A stretch of DNA of 48,613 nt, from the NCBI GenBank assembly GCA_017518185.1, contig JAFWWB010000038.1:1-48613 (forward strand), read 5' to 3'. Below, piece by piece: positions 32,713-42,839 of the stretch. The notes beneath the pieces are model-generated. The model was not told where the DNA came from, ran no database searches, and saw nothing but the letters and a program-made list of their open reading frames with translations. Every line of letters begins with the position of its first letter. The stretch's first letter is position 1. The translations under genes were made by a program, and so were the position numbers. This stretch comes from Lachnospiraceae bacterium. GTDB taxonomy: Bacteria; Bacillota; Clostridia; Lachnospirales; Lachnospiraceae.

Positions 32713-35700
32713 ATGAAGAACAGATCATGGAACAGACGGATCGCGCTCATGATGACGGGGCTGCTCGCCTTCGGGGAATTCGGAGGCAGCGGCATAAAGG
32801 TCGCAGCGGCAGAGGAGACGGGATACTATGAAGAAGACGGATCTGAAGCGGATGAGCTGGCTGAAGAAGCTGATGCTCATGCGGAAGGGGAAAGTGAGGA
32901 GACGCCGTGTCCGGGGGATGTAGAAGATCCTGCGGAACAGCAGTCTGAGGACAGCTGCGCTCCGGACGAGGCTGAGGATGAAGCTGAGTACAGCGCCTCC
33001 CCGGATGAAGCGGAAGCAGAGGCTGAAGAGGCTTTTGAGGCTGCAGAGGAAGAGCCTGATGAAGCCGGCTGTGCGGAGGATAATGAGGGGCCTTCCGGCA
33101 ATGGTGAGGCTGCAGATGAACCGGCAGAAGAGGAAGAGGTGGATCCCGATGAGTCCAACTCTGCTCTTTTTGTGGGAAATATCGATGTTATCAATGCCGG
33201 GGGAGATCTGCCTGCCGGCCTTTCCTATGACAGCGAGACAAATACCCTGACAATGGAGAACTATACCGTCTCCAGCGTGTATAACTTCGATGACGGTACC
33301 AGTAAGTTTTACACCGGTATCTACTGCGCCGGTACCCTTAATCTTGTTCTCAAAGGAAATAATAAGATAAGCTGCGGCAGCGGGAACGGCGATCTTTCCG
33401 CCTACGGCATTTACTGTACCTATGATCTGAACATTATGAATGCCGCAGGCGCGGACGGTTCGCTTGATGTGGATCTCGGATATTCAAGCTGCGAGAATTC
33501 ACCTTCAGCCATATACAGCTTCCATGTTTTCTCGGTCGAAGAACAGAGCGGAGGAACCCTTACCCTTGATGTAAAGGCGCTTCCGGCCACCCTCTGGTCC
33601 CAGAAAGCGAATACCGGCGGTTATTCCTGCGGTATAGAATCATACGGCGTGGAGATCAAGAGCGGAACCGTGCATGTATATACCAACAGCGCCGAAAGGA
33701 CCTCCTATGGTTTTTATGTAAAGAATGGCCAGAATTACATCCAGGATAACGGTACTGTCACCGTTGAACCGGTGAAGGGCTCAGGCAGCTCGCAGAATGC
33801 CTATGGTATCAATACCGGGAGCGGAGCTATATGGGTAAAGGCCGGCAAGCTTTCCGCCACCGCCGGGGATATATACAGCAGCGAAAGCACAAAGGTCAGC
33901 AGCTATGGCCTTTATACCACCGGATCCCTCACCTTTGACCGCTACACGGAGATAGAGGCCCATGCCGGGAGCAAGGGAAGCAGCGCTAATGCTGAGAGCA
34001 CCGGTATGTACGGAGTTACCGGCGTTAATCTCAACGGCAGGACCACGGCATCCGGAGAGGATTATGCCATCAGCAACGGTTCGGGCCTTCAGAACAAATC
34101 CAAGATAAATCCCTATTATACAAAGATAATCAGACCTGCCGGGGGTTCTTCCGGAAAATACGGAAGCATCTTTACTTTCCTGGATGCATCGTCGGCTCCG
34201 GCTAAAGAGGTTTATCTTATCGATGAGACAGAGGAGTACAGTGAAGACCCTACCCCGACGCCGGATCCGGATCCCGTGGATTATTACGATGTCTGGATAG
34301 GGAGCGTGAGGCTGTCTTCGGAGAATAAAAACAGCATAAGCGGCGTTACATATGATCCTGATACGAATACTCTTACATTGGGCAGCGGACTGAACATTTC
34401 CGACAGCTCTTCATTATGGGGAAAAAGCGCCAGGATCGCGGCTTCGGGAGATCTTAAGCTGAGGGGCAGCGCCACATTGAGCTCTGCGGCCGGCCCGGTG
34501 GTATTTGCGGGCGGCAATGTGGATGTGCAGGGCAGTTTCAGTTTCAGCTCAACACATTCATCGGCAGCTGCTATGGAGGTCAGCGGAAATGCAGCCTTCG
34601 GCGGCAGCGGATCGGTCCTTTCCCTTAACGCTAAGGGAGCAGGGCTCAGCTGTAAGCAGTACAGCCAGAGCGCAGGAACTTCAACCTTCACGGGAACGGC
34701 AGGCATCGATGCTTCACAGAAGATCCAGATGTCGGGCGGTGAACTTAACGCCGTAAACTGCACTGTAACAGCATTGATGGCCGGCGGAAACGGCATCATC
34801 ATCGCTGACGGTTATGCCATCACATCACCCGAGGGCGGATGTATCTCGGAATTCGGAGGATCACCTTCCGCACAGCATGTGCTTGATGGTTTTGGGAATA
34901 TCTCAAAGTCCGTCACCATAGAGGAGTATCACGCACCGGATCCGGTGGAACCTACGGAGATCGAGGTCAGCCAGGCGGACGGCGTATACGGAAGCACGCT
35001 GGCAAAGCCTGTATGGACAAGGCCTGAGGAAGGCGGAACGGTAAGCTACTGTTACACAGGAAAGCTCTGGAAGGATAACAGCAGCTATGAAGCTTCTTCC
35101 AAAGCCCCGACTCTGCCGGGCAGCTATAATGTCAGCGTAAACTTTGTAAAAGACGGACATATCTACTATGGAGATGCTGATTTCTCCATCGTAAAGAAAA
35201 CGGTCAGTGTTAATGTTACCACCGTCGGAAGGGTATACGATAAGAATGATCTTACTGTTGCCATAGCCGGTGCTAGCGTTACCGGACTCGTAGGCAGCGA
35301 TGACTGCACAGTAGATATAAGCGCAGCCACTGCGCTTCTCGCCGATGATGACGCAGGTACGGCCAGACCCGTTACTGTAAGCGGGGTAGCCCTTACAGGC
35401 GCGGATTCGGTCAACTACCTGCTGGGCGGACAGCCTGCCGGTGTTACTGCGGATATCGCAAGGAAGAGCGTGAGCGTGAATGTCACCATTGCGGGACGCG
35501 TCTACAGGGCTGCTGATTACAGCGTTACCGTATCCTCGGCATCCATAACCGGTGTTTTCGAAGGTGATGACTGCCGGGCCGACATCAGCGCCGCCAAGGG
35601 TACCATGGCTGATGACAAGGCAGGTGAGGGTAAGCCCGTTACCGTTACGGGAGTGACCCTTGCCGGAGATGATAAGGCAAATTATACCCTGGCAGCCCAG

Positions 35701-38676
35701 CCTTCAGGGGCAACAGCGGATATTGAAAAAGCAGAGTGGACAGCCACCGAGTTCAGCACCAGCGGCACTCCGGGACAGGAAGGAAGGGTTGACCTTGGGG
35801 CGTATAAAAAGATAGCGCCCGGCGGCCTTCTCGGGACCATAAGCGTGGTCTCGGGTGAAGAGGATCTGGATCCCGCAAAGGTTGCGCCCTATTTTTCGGA
35901 GACCACACTGCTGTGGTGGTGCAGGGGCGGCATCGAGACCGTCTCCATCGTCCTGAACGTGCCGGTCACCAATGCACAGAATTATAAGGATTACAATATC
36001 ACCGTAAGGATAGTTGGAGAACACATCCATGAAGCGCTTCCTGTTGATGCCGTGTCAGCCAACTGTACGGAGGATGGTACAAAGGCATACTATAAGTGCA
36101 GCATCTGCGGCCGTATGTTCTCGGATGAAACAGCGCAGACCGAGATTCACGACGAGGATATAGTGGAGCAGGCCCTTGGACACAGCTGGGGAGAATGGCA
36201 TACGGTCCTGGAGCCCACCGAAACGGAAGAGGGAATGAAGCGGCGTGAATGCAGCCGCTGCGGCGTGAGCGAGAATGAGATACTGCCTGTCAAAGAGCAT
36301 GTTCATGTGATGTCCCGTGTCGAAGCGGTATCCGCAAGCTGTAATACGCCGGGTACGCTGGCTTATTACAAGTGTACGGGCTGCGGACGTCTCTTCTTTG
36401 ACGAGGCAGCTGCGAATGAGATAACGGAAGAAGATATCGCCGGACAGGAGGCTCTGGGACATAACTGGAGCGACTGGGAAACGAAGGATCCTACCGAAAA
36501 CGAAGACGGTTACGAACGCCGTGAGTGCCACCGCTGCGGTGAGGTTGAGGAAAACATCATCCCTGCGCTTGGTCATATACATGAGATGGCCTATATCACT
36601 GCGGTTTCTGCAAACTGCACAGAACCGGGGGTCTTGGCTTATTACAGGTGTACGAAGTGTGATCTGATGTTCTCTGATGAAGAGGGTAATAACGTTATCC
36701 ACGATGAAGATATCGTTGGTGAGCCTGCCCTTGGCCATGACTGGGGAGAATGGCAGACGGAAAAGGAACCCAGCGAGGCCGAAGAAGGACTTAGGTCCCG
36801 GGTATGCAGCCGCTGCGGTGAGCGTGAGGAATTCAGCATTCCCGTGCTGGTAAAGCACGAGCATACTCTGGAATATGTTGAAGCGGTCTCTGCCAGCTGC
36901 AACACTCCCGGCAAGATGGGATATTATATCTGTACGGAATGCAGGCATATGTTCTCGGACAGTGAAGGCCTTAACGAGATCTATGAGGACAGTCTGGTAC
37001 AGCAGCCTGCTCTCGGGCATAACTGGGGATGGTGGACAGTCGTAAAGTATCCCACCGCCAGGGAGGATGGCCTGAAGTGCCGAAAGTGCTACCGCTGCGG
37101 AGTCGAACAGGAGTTTATCATTCCCGGAGGCATAGAGGAAGGCCTTCAGGTGTATTTTGATACCGATGACAGTGATGTCGAGATAACCGAGACCGACGAG
37201 GGTATCTTTGAGACCGTATACAGCGGATCGGCCATAAAGCCCGGCATGATAGTGATGAACAACGGCATAAGGCTTCTGGAGGACAGGGATTACACGCTTA
37301 AGTACGGTAACAATACCAACGTTACGGCAGCCGGAGCCACGGTCACCGTTACCGGCAAGGGCAACTACAATAAGAGCGTAAAGCTTAAGTTTTATATACT
37401 CCCGAAGTCCATAGAGGACGGGGACGTGATCCCCGGCAATCTCATCGTGGAGAGCGGAAAAGCCGCAGCGCCGGTGCTGGTCTGTAACGGACTGATACTT
37501 AAGAACGGAAAGGATTTCTCCTTCACCCGTGACGGAGACAGCCTGATCCTTACCGGAATGAACAATTACACCGGCACCCGCACCCTTACTGTAAGGGAAT
37601 ATGAGAGCGAGGCATACAAGGCGGCGGCTATCAGGGTAAACCTGAAGAAGGGCATTTCCAGGATCTATAACGGGGAAGAGCATGAGCTGCTCCCCGGTGA
37701 ACTGGATGTGGTCTCGGCAGCTACCGGCGATACCCTTGAGGAGGATAGGGATTACATCGTAAGCTATTCCTCCAATATCAATGCCGGGACCGTTAAGCTT
37801 ACCGTGACGGGTATCGATTCCTACAGCGGAACCGTTACGAAGAGCTTTAAGATAAAGCCGGCAAAAGATGCTGTCATAAGCGTGGATCCCCTTGAGGAGA
37901 GCTATGACTATGTTAAGAGCGGAGTTAAGCCTGTACTGTCGGTTCACGCAAGGATCGGCGAGACGGAATTTGACCTGGCTGAAGGCGTGGATTACAGGGT
38001 AAGCTACTCGAATAACAAAAAGCCCGGCACGGCAAAGTTCAAGCTGACCTTCAAGGGCAATTACAAGGGTGCAAAATTCAATGGTGACAATACTTACCGC
38101 ATCGAGGCGGCCCAGGCAGATGAACTGACTGTGATCGCCGGCGATATGGTCTATTCAAAGAATACCAAATACCAGCCGAAGCTCTGGGTCATCGCCAACG
38201 GAAGCCTGGTGGCAAAGAGCGACATGACGGTTGCCTACGGCACGAACGAGAAGCTGGACGGTCCCAGGGAAGCGCTGGATATCACCGTAAGCAGCAGGAA
38301 CACGAAATATATCTTTGACCAGAAAGATCTTAATTATGATGTAAAGGAAGCTGAGGGGCTCATCGATGTGAACAAGGCCAGGGTCACGCTCGTGCAGAAC
38401 GGTAAGAGGGTGTCCAGGGTGGAGTATACCGGAAGAGAGATCAGCTTCGAGGATGATGATGAAGGCGCAATACAGATCTGTGTGAAGATCAACAAGGATA
38501 TCACATTAAGCGGTTCCGAGCTTGATGAGTGCTTTGATGTCTTCTACGCGGATAATGTGGAGAAGGGTAAGGCCACCATCATACTAAGAGCCCGGGATGA
38601 TTCAGGCTTCTGCGGTGCCTGCGCGGGTACCTTTACCATCGGAGCGCAGCCCATCAGACTGCCGGAAGCGCAGTAG
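32713..38676 (+). CDS. Giant multidomain surface protein (1987 residues)
   Basis: Domain order: signal peptide (1-34), acidic linker (~35-155), a first beta-solenoid (~158-510; INAGGDLPAGLSYDSETNTL), a PTPDPDPVDYYDVW joint, a second solenoid (~525-735) starting with the same WIGSVRLSSENK/SYDP-TNTLTL-type repeat, MBG/YDG Ig-like units (~750-1020), four ~90-residue Cys-rich repeats (~1103-1472), and Ig-like units to the end. The C-terminal ~200 residues resemble those of the protein at 1-3639. The solenoids look like carbohydrate-binding-type folds. Likely an adhesin or wall protein; there is no sortase signal. GGAGGG precedes the ATG. The TAG stop forms part of the next gene's ribosome binding site (TAGGAGG). 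Confidence 0.88.
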   Translation: MKNRSWNRRIALMMTGLLAFGEFGGSGIKVAAAEETGYYEEDGSEADELAEEADAHAEGESEETPCPGDVEDPAEQQSEDSCAPDEAEDEAEYSASPDEAEAEAEEAFEAAEEEPDEAGCAEDNEGPSGNGEAADEPAEEEEVDPDESNSALFVGNIDVINAGGDLPAGLSYDSETNTLTMENYTVSSVYNFDDGTSKFYTGIYCAGTLNLVLKGNNKISCGSGNGDLSAYGIYCTYDLNIMNAAGADGSLDVDLGYSSCENSPSAIYSFHVFSVEEQSGGTLTLDVKALPATLWSQKANTGGYSCGIESYGVEIKSGTVHVYTNSAERTSYGFYVKNGQNYIQDNGTVTVEPVKGSGSSQNAYGINTGSGAIWVKAGKLSATAGDIYSSESTKVSSYGLYTTGSLTFDRYTEIEAHAGSKGSSANAESTGMYGVTGVNLNGRTTASGEDYAISNGSGLQNKSKINPYYTKIIRPAGGSSGKYGSIFTFLDASSAPAKEVYLIDETEEYSEDPTPTPDPDPVDYYDVWIGSVRLSSENKNSISGVTYDPDTNTLTLGSGLNISDSSSLWGKSARIAASGDLKLRGSATLSSAAGPVVFAGGNVDVQGSFSFSSTHSSAAAMEVSGNAAFGGSGSVLSLNAKGAGLSCKQYSQSAGTSTFTGTAGIDASQKIQMSGGELNAVNCTVTALMAGGNGIIIADGYAITSPEGGCISEFGGSPSAQHVLDGFGNISKSVTIEEYHAPDPVEPTEIEVSQADGVYGSTLAKPVWTRPEEGGTVSYCYTGKLWKDNSSYEASSKAPTLPGSYNVSVNFVKDGHIYYGDADFSIVKKTVSVNVTTVGRVYDKNDLTVAIAGASVTGLVGSDDCTVDISAATALLADDDAGTARPVTVSGVALTGADSVNYLLGGQPAGVTADIARKSVSVNVTIAGRVYRAADYSVTVSSASITGVFEGDDCRADISAAKGTMADDKAGEGKPVTVTGVTLAGDDKANYTLAAQPSGATADIEKAEWTATEFSTSGTPGQEGRVDLGAYKKIAPGGLLGTISVVSGEEDLDPAKVAPYFSETTLLWWCRGGIETVSIVLNVPVTNAQNYKDYNITVRIVGEHIHEALPVDAVSANCTEDGTKAYYKCSICGRMFSDETAQTEIHDEDIVEQALGHSWGEWHTVLEPTETEEGMKRRECSRCGVSENEILPVKEHVHVMSRVEAVSASCNTPGTLAYYKCTGCGRLFFDEAAANEITEEDIAGQEALGHNWSDWETKDPTENEDGYERRECHRCGEVEENIIPALGHIHEMAYITAVSANCTEPGVLAYYRCTKCDLMFSDEEGNNVIHDEDIVGEPALGHDWGEWQTEKEPSEAEEGLRSRVCSRCGEREEFSIPVLVKHEHTLEYVEAVSASCNTPGKMGYYICTECRHMFSDSEGLNEIYEDSLVQQPALGHNWGWWTVVKYPTAREDGLKCRKCYRCGVEQEFIIPGGIEEGLQVYFDTDDSDVEITETDEGIFETVYSGSAIKPGMIVMNNGIRLLEDRDYTLKYGNNTNVTAAGATVTVTGKGNYNKSVKLKFYILPKSIEDGDVIPGNLIVESGKAAAPVLVCNGLILKNGKDFSFTRDGDSLILTGMNNYTGTRTLTVREYESEAYKAAAIRVNLKKGISRIYNGEEHELLPGELDVVSAATGDTLEEDRDYIVSYSSNINAGTVKLTVTGIDSYSGTVTKSFKIKPAKDAVISVDPLEESYDYVKSGVKPVLSVHARIGETEFDLAEGVDYRVSYSNNKKPGTAKFKLTFKGNYKGAKFNGDNTYRIEAAQADELTVIAGDMVYSKNTKYQPKLWVIANGSLVAKSDMTVAYGTNEKLDGPREALDITVSSRNTKYIFDQKDLNYDVKEAEGLIDVNKARVTLVQNGKRVSRVEYTGREISFEDDDEGAIQICVKINKDITLSGSELDECFDVFYADNVEKGKATIILRARDDSGFCGACAGTFTIGAQPIRLPEAQ
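36019..37128 (+). repeat. Four Cys-rich ~90-residue repeats
   Basis: Four units begin near 36019, 36298, 36574 and 36856. Each has an H-H-E/L---AVSA-C start, AYYKCSICGRMFSDE (CxxC), LGH-W--W and a second CxxC of type CSRCG. Unit 3 keeps C-KC then D, unit 4 has CTECR. The paired CxxC motifs suggest one zinc-ribbon-like site per unit on the cell exterior. Confidence 0.8.
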
Positions 38677-38686
38677 GAGGACTGTC

Positions 38687-40390
38687 ATGACGGGATCGGC
38701 CGGAAACCTGGTGCTTGCTGCGGTATGCCTGGCTTTTATAGGTCTGGGCGCGCTGGTGCTTACAGGCTGCGGGAATGATAAGCCGGAGCAGGCGGAAGAG
38801 CAGTCTGACAGAGGAAAGAAACCGACGGCAGCTTCCGGTGAAGATGACGGCATGCTGGGGGTATGGTATGAGCAGAGCGAGAACCGCAGGACCCTTACGG
38901 TGACGGCGGATGAACTGGTCATCAGTTCCGCTGACTGGAGCAGCAACTCTGCCTATGAACTGAAACCTGCCGATGAAGGTATGGAGCTGGTCATGAAGGA
39001 TGAATACTGGCCTTTCCCTGATGTCTTTTATTATCCCGACGAAGAACGCATCATCATGCATACCATGCCCCATCTTGACGGAGACGGTGGATATAAGCTC
39101 ATGGTCTTTCTGAAGCAGCGCTATGAAATCCCGCCGGCTCCCGTATACGGAGAACGGACGGATAACAGCGATCCCGATGCGCCAAAGTCCTTTACTGATC
39201 ATTCGGTGCAGGAACTCAGTCTGAAGGTGTATGAGCCCACAAGGCAGTACGGGGATATGGCTCCCGAGGAACCGAGGGAAGGCTGGTATGAGTACAGCCT
39301 GACCCGCAACCCGGACGGACGCGCGGTAATAGAATATGAGCCCTGTCCCGTGAAGATAACTGTTTCGGCGGAGCGTATGGAAGAGCTTGCGGCGTTTCTG
39401 GAAAACAGTTCGCTGGATCAGCTTAACGGCCTGGATGTCTGGACGGAAGGAATGCCGGATTACACCCAGCGCTATGAGCTTTACATGAAATTTACGGACG
39501 GTTCGGAGTATCGTTCAAGGGCAAACGGGCCCGATATCGATCATATCTGGGATGAGGAAGGCTTTGAGCTTCACCGTTTCATAATGGAAAGCCTTATGGC
39601 TGCCGGTTACAGCTATTATACGGGCGAGTATCATTCCACCGAGCCCATGTTAAGGCTGGGCCGTGGTGATGAGGCGGACAGCGGCTACAGGATCATCGCT
39701 GAGGATGTCAGCCTGGAGAAAGCCGGAAATGCCTATGAATATAAGGTTTCCACAAGCTATCCGTCATTTACCGCAGATGGCGCTGTGCCCGCCCCACTCA
39801 TGGATTCCCTTAATGAGTTTGCGGAGCATTACCGTGTCATTGCGGAGAAGAGCATTGAAGAAGATTATGAGCTGATGGAGGCTGTTCCGAAGAAGATCTG
39901 GAGTAAGGAGGATCACAGGTCTGCTTATTCGCTTTATGCTACGGAAAGAGAGCAGGCCGACGGCATGTTCTACAATTTCTATTTCACTGAGGGACATGTG
40001 AATTCCTTCGGTCTGGATCCCTGGGGTTACGGCACCTACATCCATTTCCGTGTTTATTTTGATGCTGAGAGCGGGAAGATGCTTTCCGTATCGGATCTGG
40101 TAAACGATCCGGAGCATTTCCGGGACCTGCTCCTGGAGCAGCTGAAGAACGGTTATACCGCGGAAGGGCTGGATGAGCTCTTTGCTTCTGAAGAGTACAG
40201 GGACACTCTTCTGGAGGAACTGTCGAAACCGGCATATGAAGGCGGGATAGATTTTTATCTTGATGACGAAGGTATTAATATTGTCTATACGAGGAAGATA
40301 CCGGGAAAGGACGATTTCTACCGGAATATACCATTCTATTACGAGGATCTTCAGGATGAGCTTAATCCGCGTTACGCGGTAAAAAGATAA
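38687..40390 (+). CDS. Lipoprotein with DUF3298-like C-terminal domain
   Basis: A 567-residue lipoprotein. The signal peptide ends in lipobox LVLTGC (Cys ~26), followed by a charged linker. Residues ~45-330 hold a beta-rich region with a DUF4595-like feel that I cannot name securely (a WYEQSENRRTLTVT segment, WYEYSLTRNPDG). Residues ~335-560 match DUF3298/DUF4163 of RsiV-like proteins (VSTSYPSFTADG, HFRVYFDAESGKMLSVSDLV, FYLDDEGINIVY). ATG 38687 is fixed by TAGGAGGACTGTC upstream, which overlaps the stop of the giant surface gene. Likely membrane-anchored and outward-facing. The ligand is unknown; RsiV binds lysozyme, but that should not be assumed here. Confidence 0.82.
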   Translation: MTGSAGNLVLAAVCLAFIGLGALVLTGCGNDKPEQAEEQSDRGKKPTAASGEDDGMLGVWYEQSENRRTLTVTADELVISSADWSSNSAYELKPADEGMELVMKDEYWPFPDVFYYPDEERIIMHTMPHLDGDGGYKLMVFLKQRYEIPPAPVYGERTDNSDPDAPKSFTDHSVQELSLKVYEPTRQYGDMAPEEPREGWYEYSLTRNPDGRAVIEYEPCPVKITVSAERMEELAAFLENSSLDQLNGLDVWTEGMPDYTQRYELYMKFTDGSEYRSRANGPDIDHIWDEEGFELHRFIMESLMAAGYSYYTGEYHSTEPMLRLGRGDEADSGYRIIAEDVSLEKAGNAYEYKVSTSYPSFTADGAVPAPLMDSLNEFAEHYRVIAEKSIEEDYELMEAVPKKIWSKEDHRSAYSLYATEREQADGMFYNFYFTEGHVNSFGLDPWGYGTYIHFRVYFDAESGKMLSVSDLVNDPEHFRDLLLEQLKNGYTAEGLDELFASEEYRDTLLEELSKPAYEGGIDFYLDDEGINIVYTRKIPGKDDFYRNIPFYYEDLQDELNPRYAVKR

Positions 40391-40403
40391 AAGGAGGTAT
40401 GAT

Positions 40404-41081
40404 ATGGGATTACTTGACAAGGCATTGAAGGCAGTGGCTGATGTGGCAGGAGATGCACTAAGCGGCGCGGCATCCGGGCTTAAGGGGGAGTGGACACAGA
40501 ACAGGCTCATAACCCTGGCTGCACAGCCGGATGATCTGGACCAGCTTAAGGCAGCGGTGGACGTTACCGATCCAGGCAGCGTGGCTGCATACTGGCTTTA
40601 CAGCGTTATGGCCCTTACTGCAGATTATGATATCGGCATGAGCATGATGAAATATCTCTTTGCTGATATAGAGCCTTTCGGAAGGGGTTATACAGAAGGC
40701 GGAAAATCAGGCAAAGCAGGGCTGGATCCTTTCTTCCTGGACCGTATCAAGGACGATGATTACCGCTGGCTGCCCAGGGCATATTTTGAAGGCTCCTCGG
40801 CTTCAAACGGTTTCCATCCCGCTACCCCTCTGGCAGTACAGCTCTATTACAACAAGCCCAATACCGAGACCATCAATTCCCAGACCCTGAGCCAGCTGGG
40901 CAGGCTCAACATCGTCTATTATGTTAAGAGCCATGCCGCAGGCGCACAGGTCAATATCGATGTATCGAAGTTTGACGGCAGCGACAGGTTCTATGTAACA
41001 AACGGTACCGCATCTTCCGGGCTTTTCTACGACCAGAGGAGCGCGCTTACTGCTGAGGCAAGACAGAAACTCTGGAGCTGA
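40404..41081 (+). CDS. Unknown protein, possibly DUF6935
   Basis: A 225-residue soluble protein that I place tentatively in DUF6935. It starts with an amphipathic Ala-rich helix (LLDKALKAVADVAGDALSGA). A middle helical part follows (AAYWLYSVMALTADYDIGMSMM). The C-terminal beta part contains HPATPLAVQLYYNKPNTETI, IVYYVKSHAAGAQVNIDV and FYVTNGTASSGLFYDQR. No signal peptide. AAAGGAGGTATGAT gives a strong ribosome binding site. It lies 13 bases after the lipoprotein gene and 8 bases before the HAD gene, so the three form an operon. Function unknown. Confidence 0.65.
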   Translation: MGLLDKALKAVADVAGDALSGAASGLKGEWTQNRLITLAAQPDDLDQLKAAVDVTDPGSVAAYWLYSVMALTADYDIGMSMMKYLFADIEPFGRGYTEGGKSGKAGLDPFFLDRIKDDDYRWLPRAYFEGSSASNGFHPATPLAVQLYYNKPNTETINSQTLSQLGRLNIVYYVKSHAAGAQVNIDVSKFDGSDRFYVTNGTASSGLFYDQRSALTAEARQKLWS

Positions 41082-41089
41082 GACGGGAT

Positions 41090-42790
41090 ATGGGTAAAGA
41101 TACAAAAAAAGAGCCTGAAAGAGCAAAGGGACTTCCTTCGATATTCGGTATAGGCGTATTATTGCAGCTACTGCTCCTGTCGGGAGGAATGGTGCTTTCA
41201 CTGGCGGGCATCATGAGATCGGCCGGGATCAGGCGCATTTTTGTTTATGCGGGACAGGGAGGATTAAGTCTTGCACTTATCTTTTACGGGTTCCTGGGCT
41301 TCAAGCGTCAGGACAGGAAAGGACTCAGCCTGCTCCTGCATATCTACGCCGGAATTGAGGGACTGCGTGCTGCGTTGCTTTCTTCAAACGGTGTGGGAGA
41401 GATGACCACGGTCATCGCAAGGTTTATCCTGGTCCTGCTGGCCGGCAGCTGTCTTATACTGGGAGAGTGTCTTGAAAAGAAGAGCAGTGAGAAGGCAGCG
41501 GTAAATCTTGTGATACTGGAGACCCTTCTGTATGTGGTATACCTTGTGGGTTATCCCGGGATGATGTACGGTCATCTTACCAGATTCCTTCCGCTGGCTG
41601 GAGTCTTTATAGCAGGATCCCTGGCTCTTTTTGTCAGGGCTAAGAACGCCCAGCTGGGAGCCGAGGAAAAGGATGAGGACAAAGCGGGGCGGAAGATGGT
41701 GATCTTCGTGGGCGCTGCAGTGGTGACTGCCCTCTGTGTGCTCCTTGCCGCCGGCATCAGGCACGACAGGCAGACAGGCGAGAAGCTGGATGTGGGCAAG
41801 GCGGCCGAAGTCCTGGTGGTCAGGGACGAGCTTTCGCTCTGGAATGACGGGGCCCCGGCAAAGCAAGCTCTCAAAGAGTATATGGATACCATCATTGACC
41901 CGGACAGTCCGGAGTATATAGCTCCGGCAGACCGTATCGCTGTGTTCGACCTTGACGGAACCCTGTTCTGCGAGACCGATCCCAATTATTTCGACTATAC
42001 CCTGCTGGTGCACCGGGTCCTGGAGGATAAGGATTACATCGATAAAGCCAGTGACTTTGAGAAGGAGACCGCGCAGAAGATAGTAGAGCTGAACGAGACC
42101 GGTAAAGCGGCACCGGGACTTGAGGTTGATCACGGTAAGGCCGTGGCTTCCGCTTTCTCGGGCATGACCATAGAGGAGTTCAACAGCTATATCCAGGAAT
42201 TCAAAAAGCTTCCCATGCCGGGCTATACGGGCATGAAGAGAGGCGAGGGCTTCTATAAGCCCATGCTGGAGATAGTTGACTACCTTCAGGAGAATGAGTT
42301 CACGGTCTATATCGTCAGCGGCACCGACCGCTTTATCGTAAGAGGTATCCTGGACCATTCGGAGCTTGAGCTTCCCGAGGCGCAGATCATCGGTTCTGAT
42401 GAACGGGTGATCGCCAGGGATCAGGGCGACGCGGACGGTCTGGAATACGTGTATGACGATGATGATGAGCTGGTCCTTGCGGGAGAGTTCCTGATCAAGA
42501 ACCTGAAGATGAACAAGGTCAGCGTCATAGCGCAGGAGATCGGCCAGCAGCCCGTGCTCTCCTTCGGCAACAGTACCGGGGATTCAAGCATGGCCGAGTA
42601 TGTCACAAGCAATAATCCCCATAAGAGCCTGGCTTTCATGCTCTGCTGCGACGATACGGAGAGGGAGAACGGTAACGTGGAGAAGGCCGACAAGATGAAG
42701 GGACTGTGTGAGGAATTCGACTGGATCCCCATCTCCATGAAGGATGACTGGAAGACCATATACGGCGACGGAGTGACACGGATAAAGTAA
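41090..42790 (+). CDS. Membrane-anchored HAD-family phosphatase
   Basis: A 566-residue fusion. Residues ~18-235 contain about seven transmembrane helices; residues ~265-566 are a complete HAD hydrolase with motif I FDLDGTL (Asp nucleophile), motif II IVSGT, the Lys of MNKVSVIAQ and motif III SFGNSTGDSSM. The HAD part resembles secreted signal-peptide HAD hydrolases that I recall from Clostridia and Bacteroidetes (ETDPNYFDYTLLVHRVL, LAFMLCCDDTERENGN). The N-terminus is basic (inside), so an odd helix count would place the enzyme outside the membrane, in agreement with those secreted relatives. The substrate is unknown. It is last in its operon and followed by a strong terminator. Confidence 0.83.
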   Translation: MGKDTKKEPERAKGLPSIFGIGVLLQLLLLSGGMVLSLAGIMRSAGIRRIFVYAGQGGLSLALIFYGFLGFKRQDRKGLSLLLHIYAGIEGLRAALLSSNGVGEMTTVIARFILVLLAGSCLILGECLEKKSSEKAAVNLVILETLLYVVYLVGYPGMMYGHLTRFLPLAGVFIAGSLALFVRAKNAQLGAEEKDEDKAGRKMVIFVGAAVVTALCVLLAAGIRHDRQTGEKLDVGKAAEVLVVRDELSLWNDGAPAKQALKEYMDTIIDPDSPEYIAPADRIAVFDLDGTLFCETDPNYFDYTLLVHRVLEDKDYIDKASDFEKETAQKIVELNETGKAAPGLEVDHGKAVASAFSGMTIEEFNSYIQEFKKLPMPGYTGMKRGEGFYKPMLEIVDYLQENEFTVYIVSGTDRFIVRGILDHSELELPEAQIIGSDERVIARDQGDADGLEYVYDDDDELVLAGEFLIKNLKMNKVSVIAQEIGQQPVLSFGNSTGDSSMAEYVTSNNPHKSLAFMLCCDDTERENGNVEKADKMKGLCEEFDWIPISMKDDWKTIYGDGVTRIK

Positions 42791-42799
42791 GTTTAATAG

Positions 42800-42839
42800 T
42801 TGCCTCTATCCATAAAAAAGGATGGAGGCAATTTTTTTT
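42800..42839 (+). terminator. Rho-independent terminator after the HAD gene
   Basis: TTGCCTCTATCC and GGATGGAGGCAA form a 12-bp stem (one G-U) around ATAAAAAA, followed directly by eight Ts. It lies 10 bases after the stop codon. Confidence 0.93.

Noticed and set aside
36055-37947. 630-codon open frame on the minus strand
   Set aside because: It lies wholly inside the 1987-residue surface gene. Its openness follows from the codon bias of the repeat region; it has no recognisable domain and its product looks like translated antisense of Cys-rich repeats.
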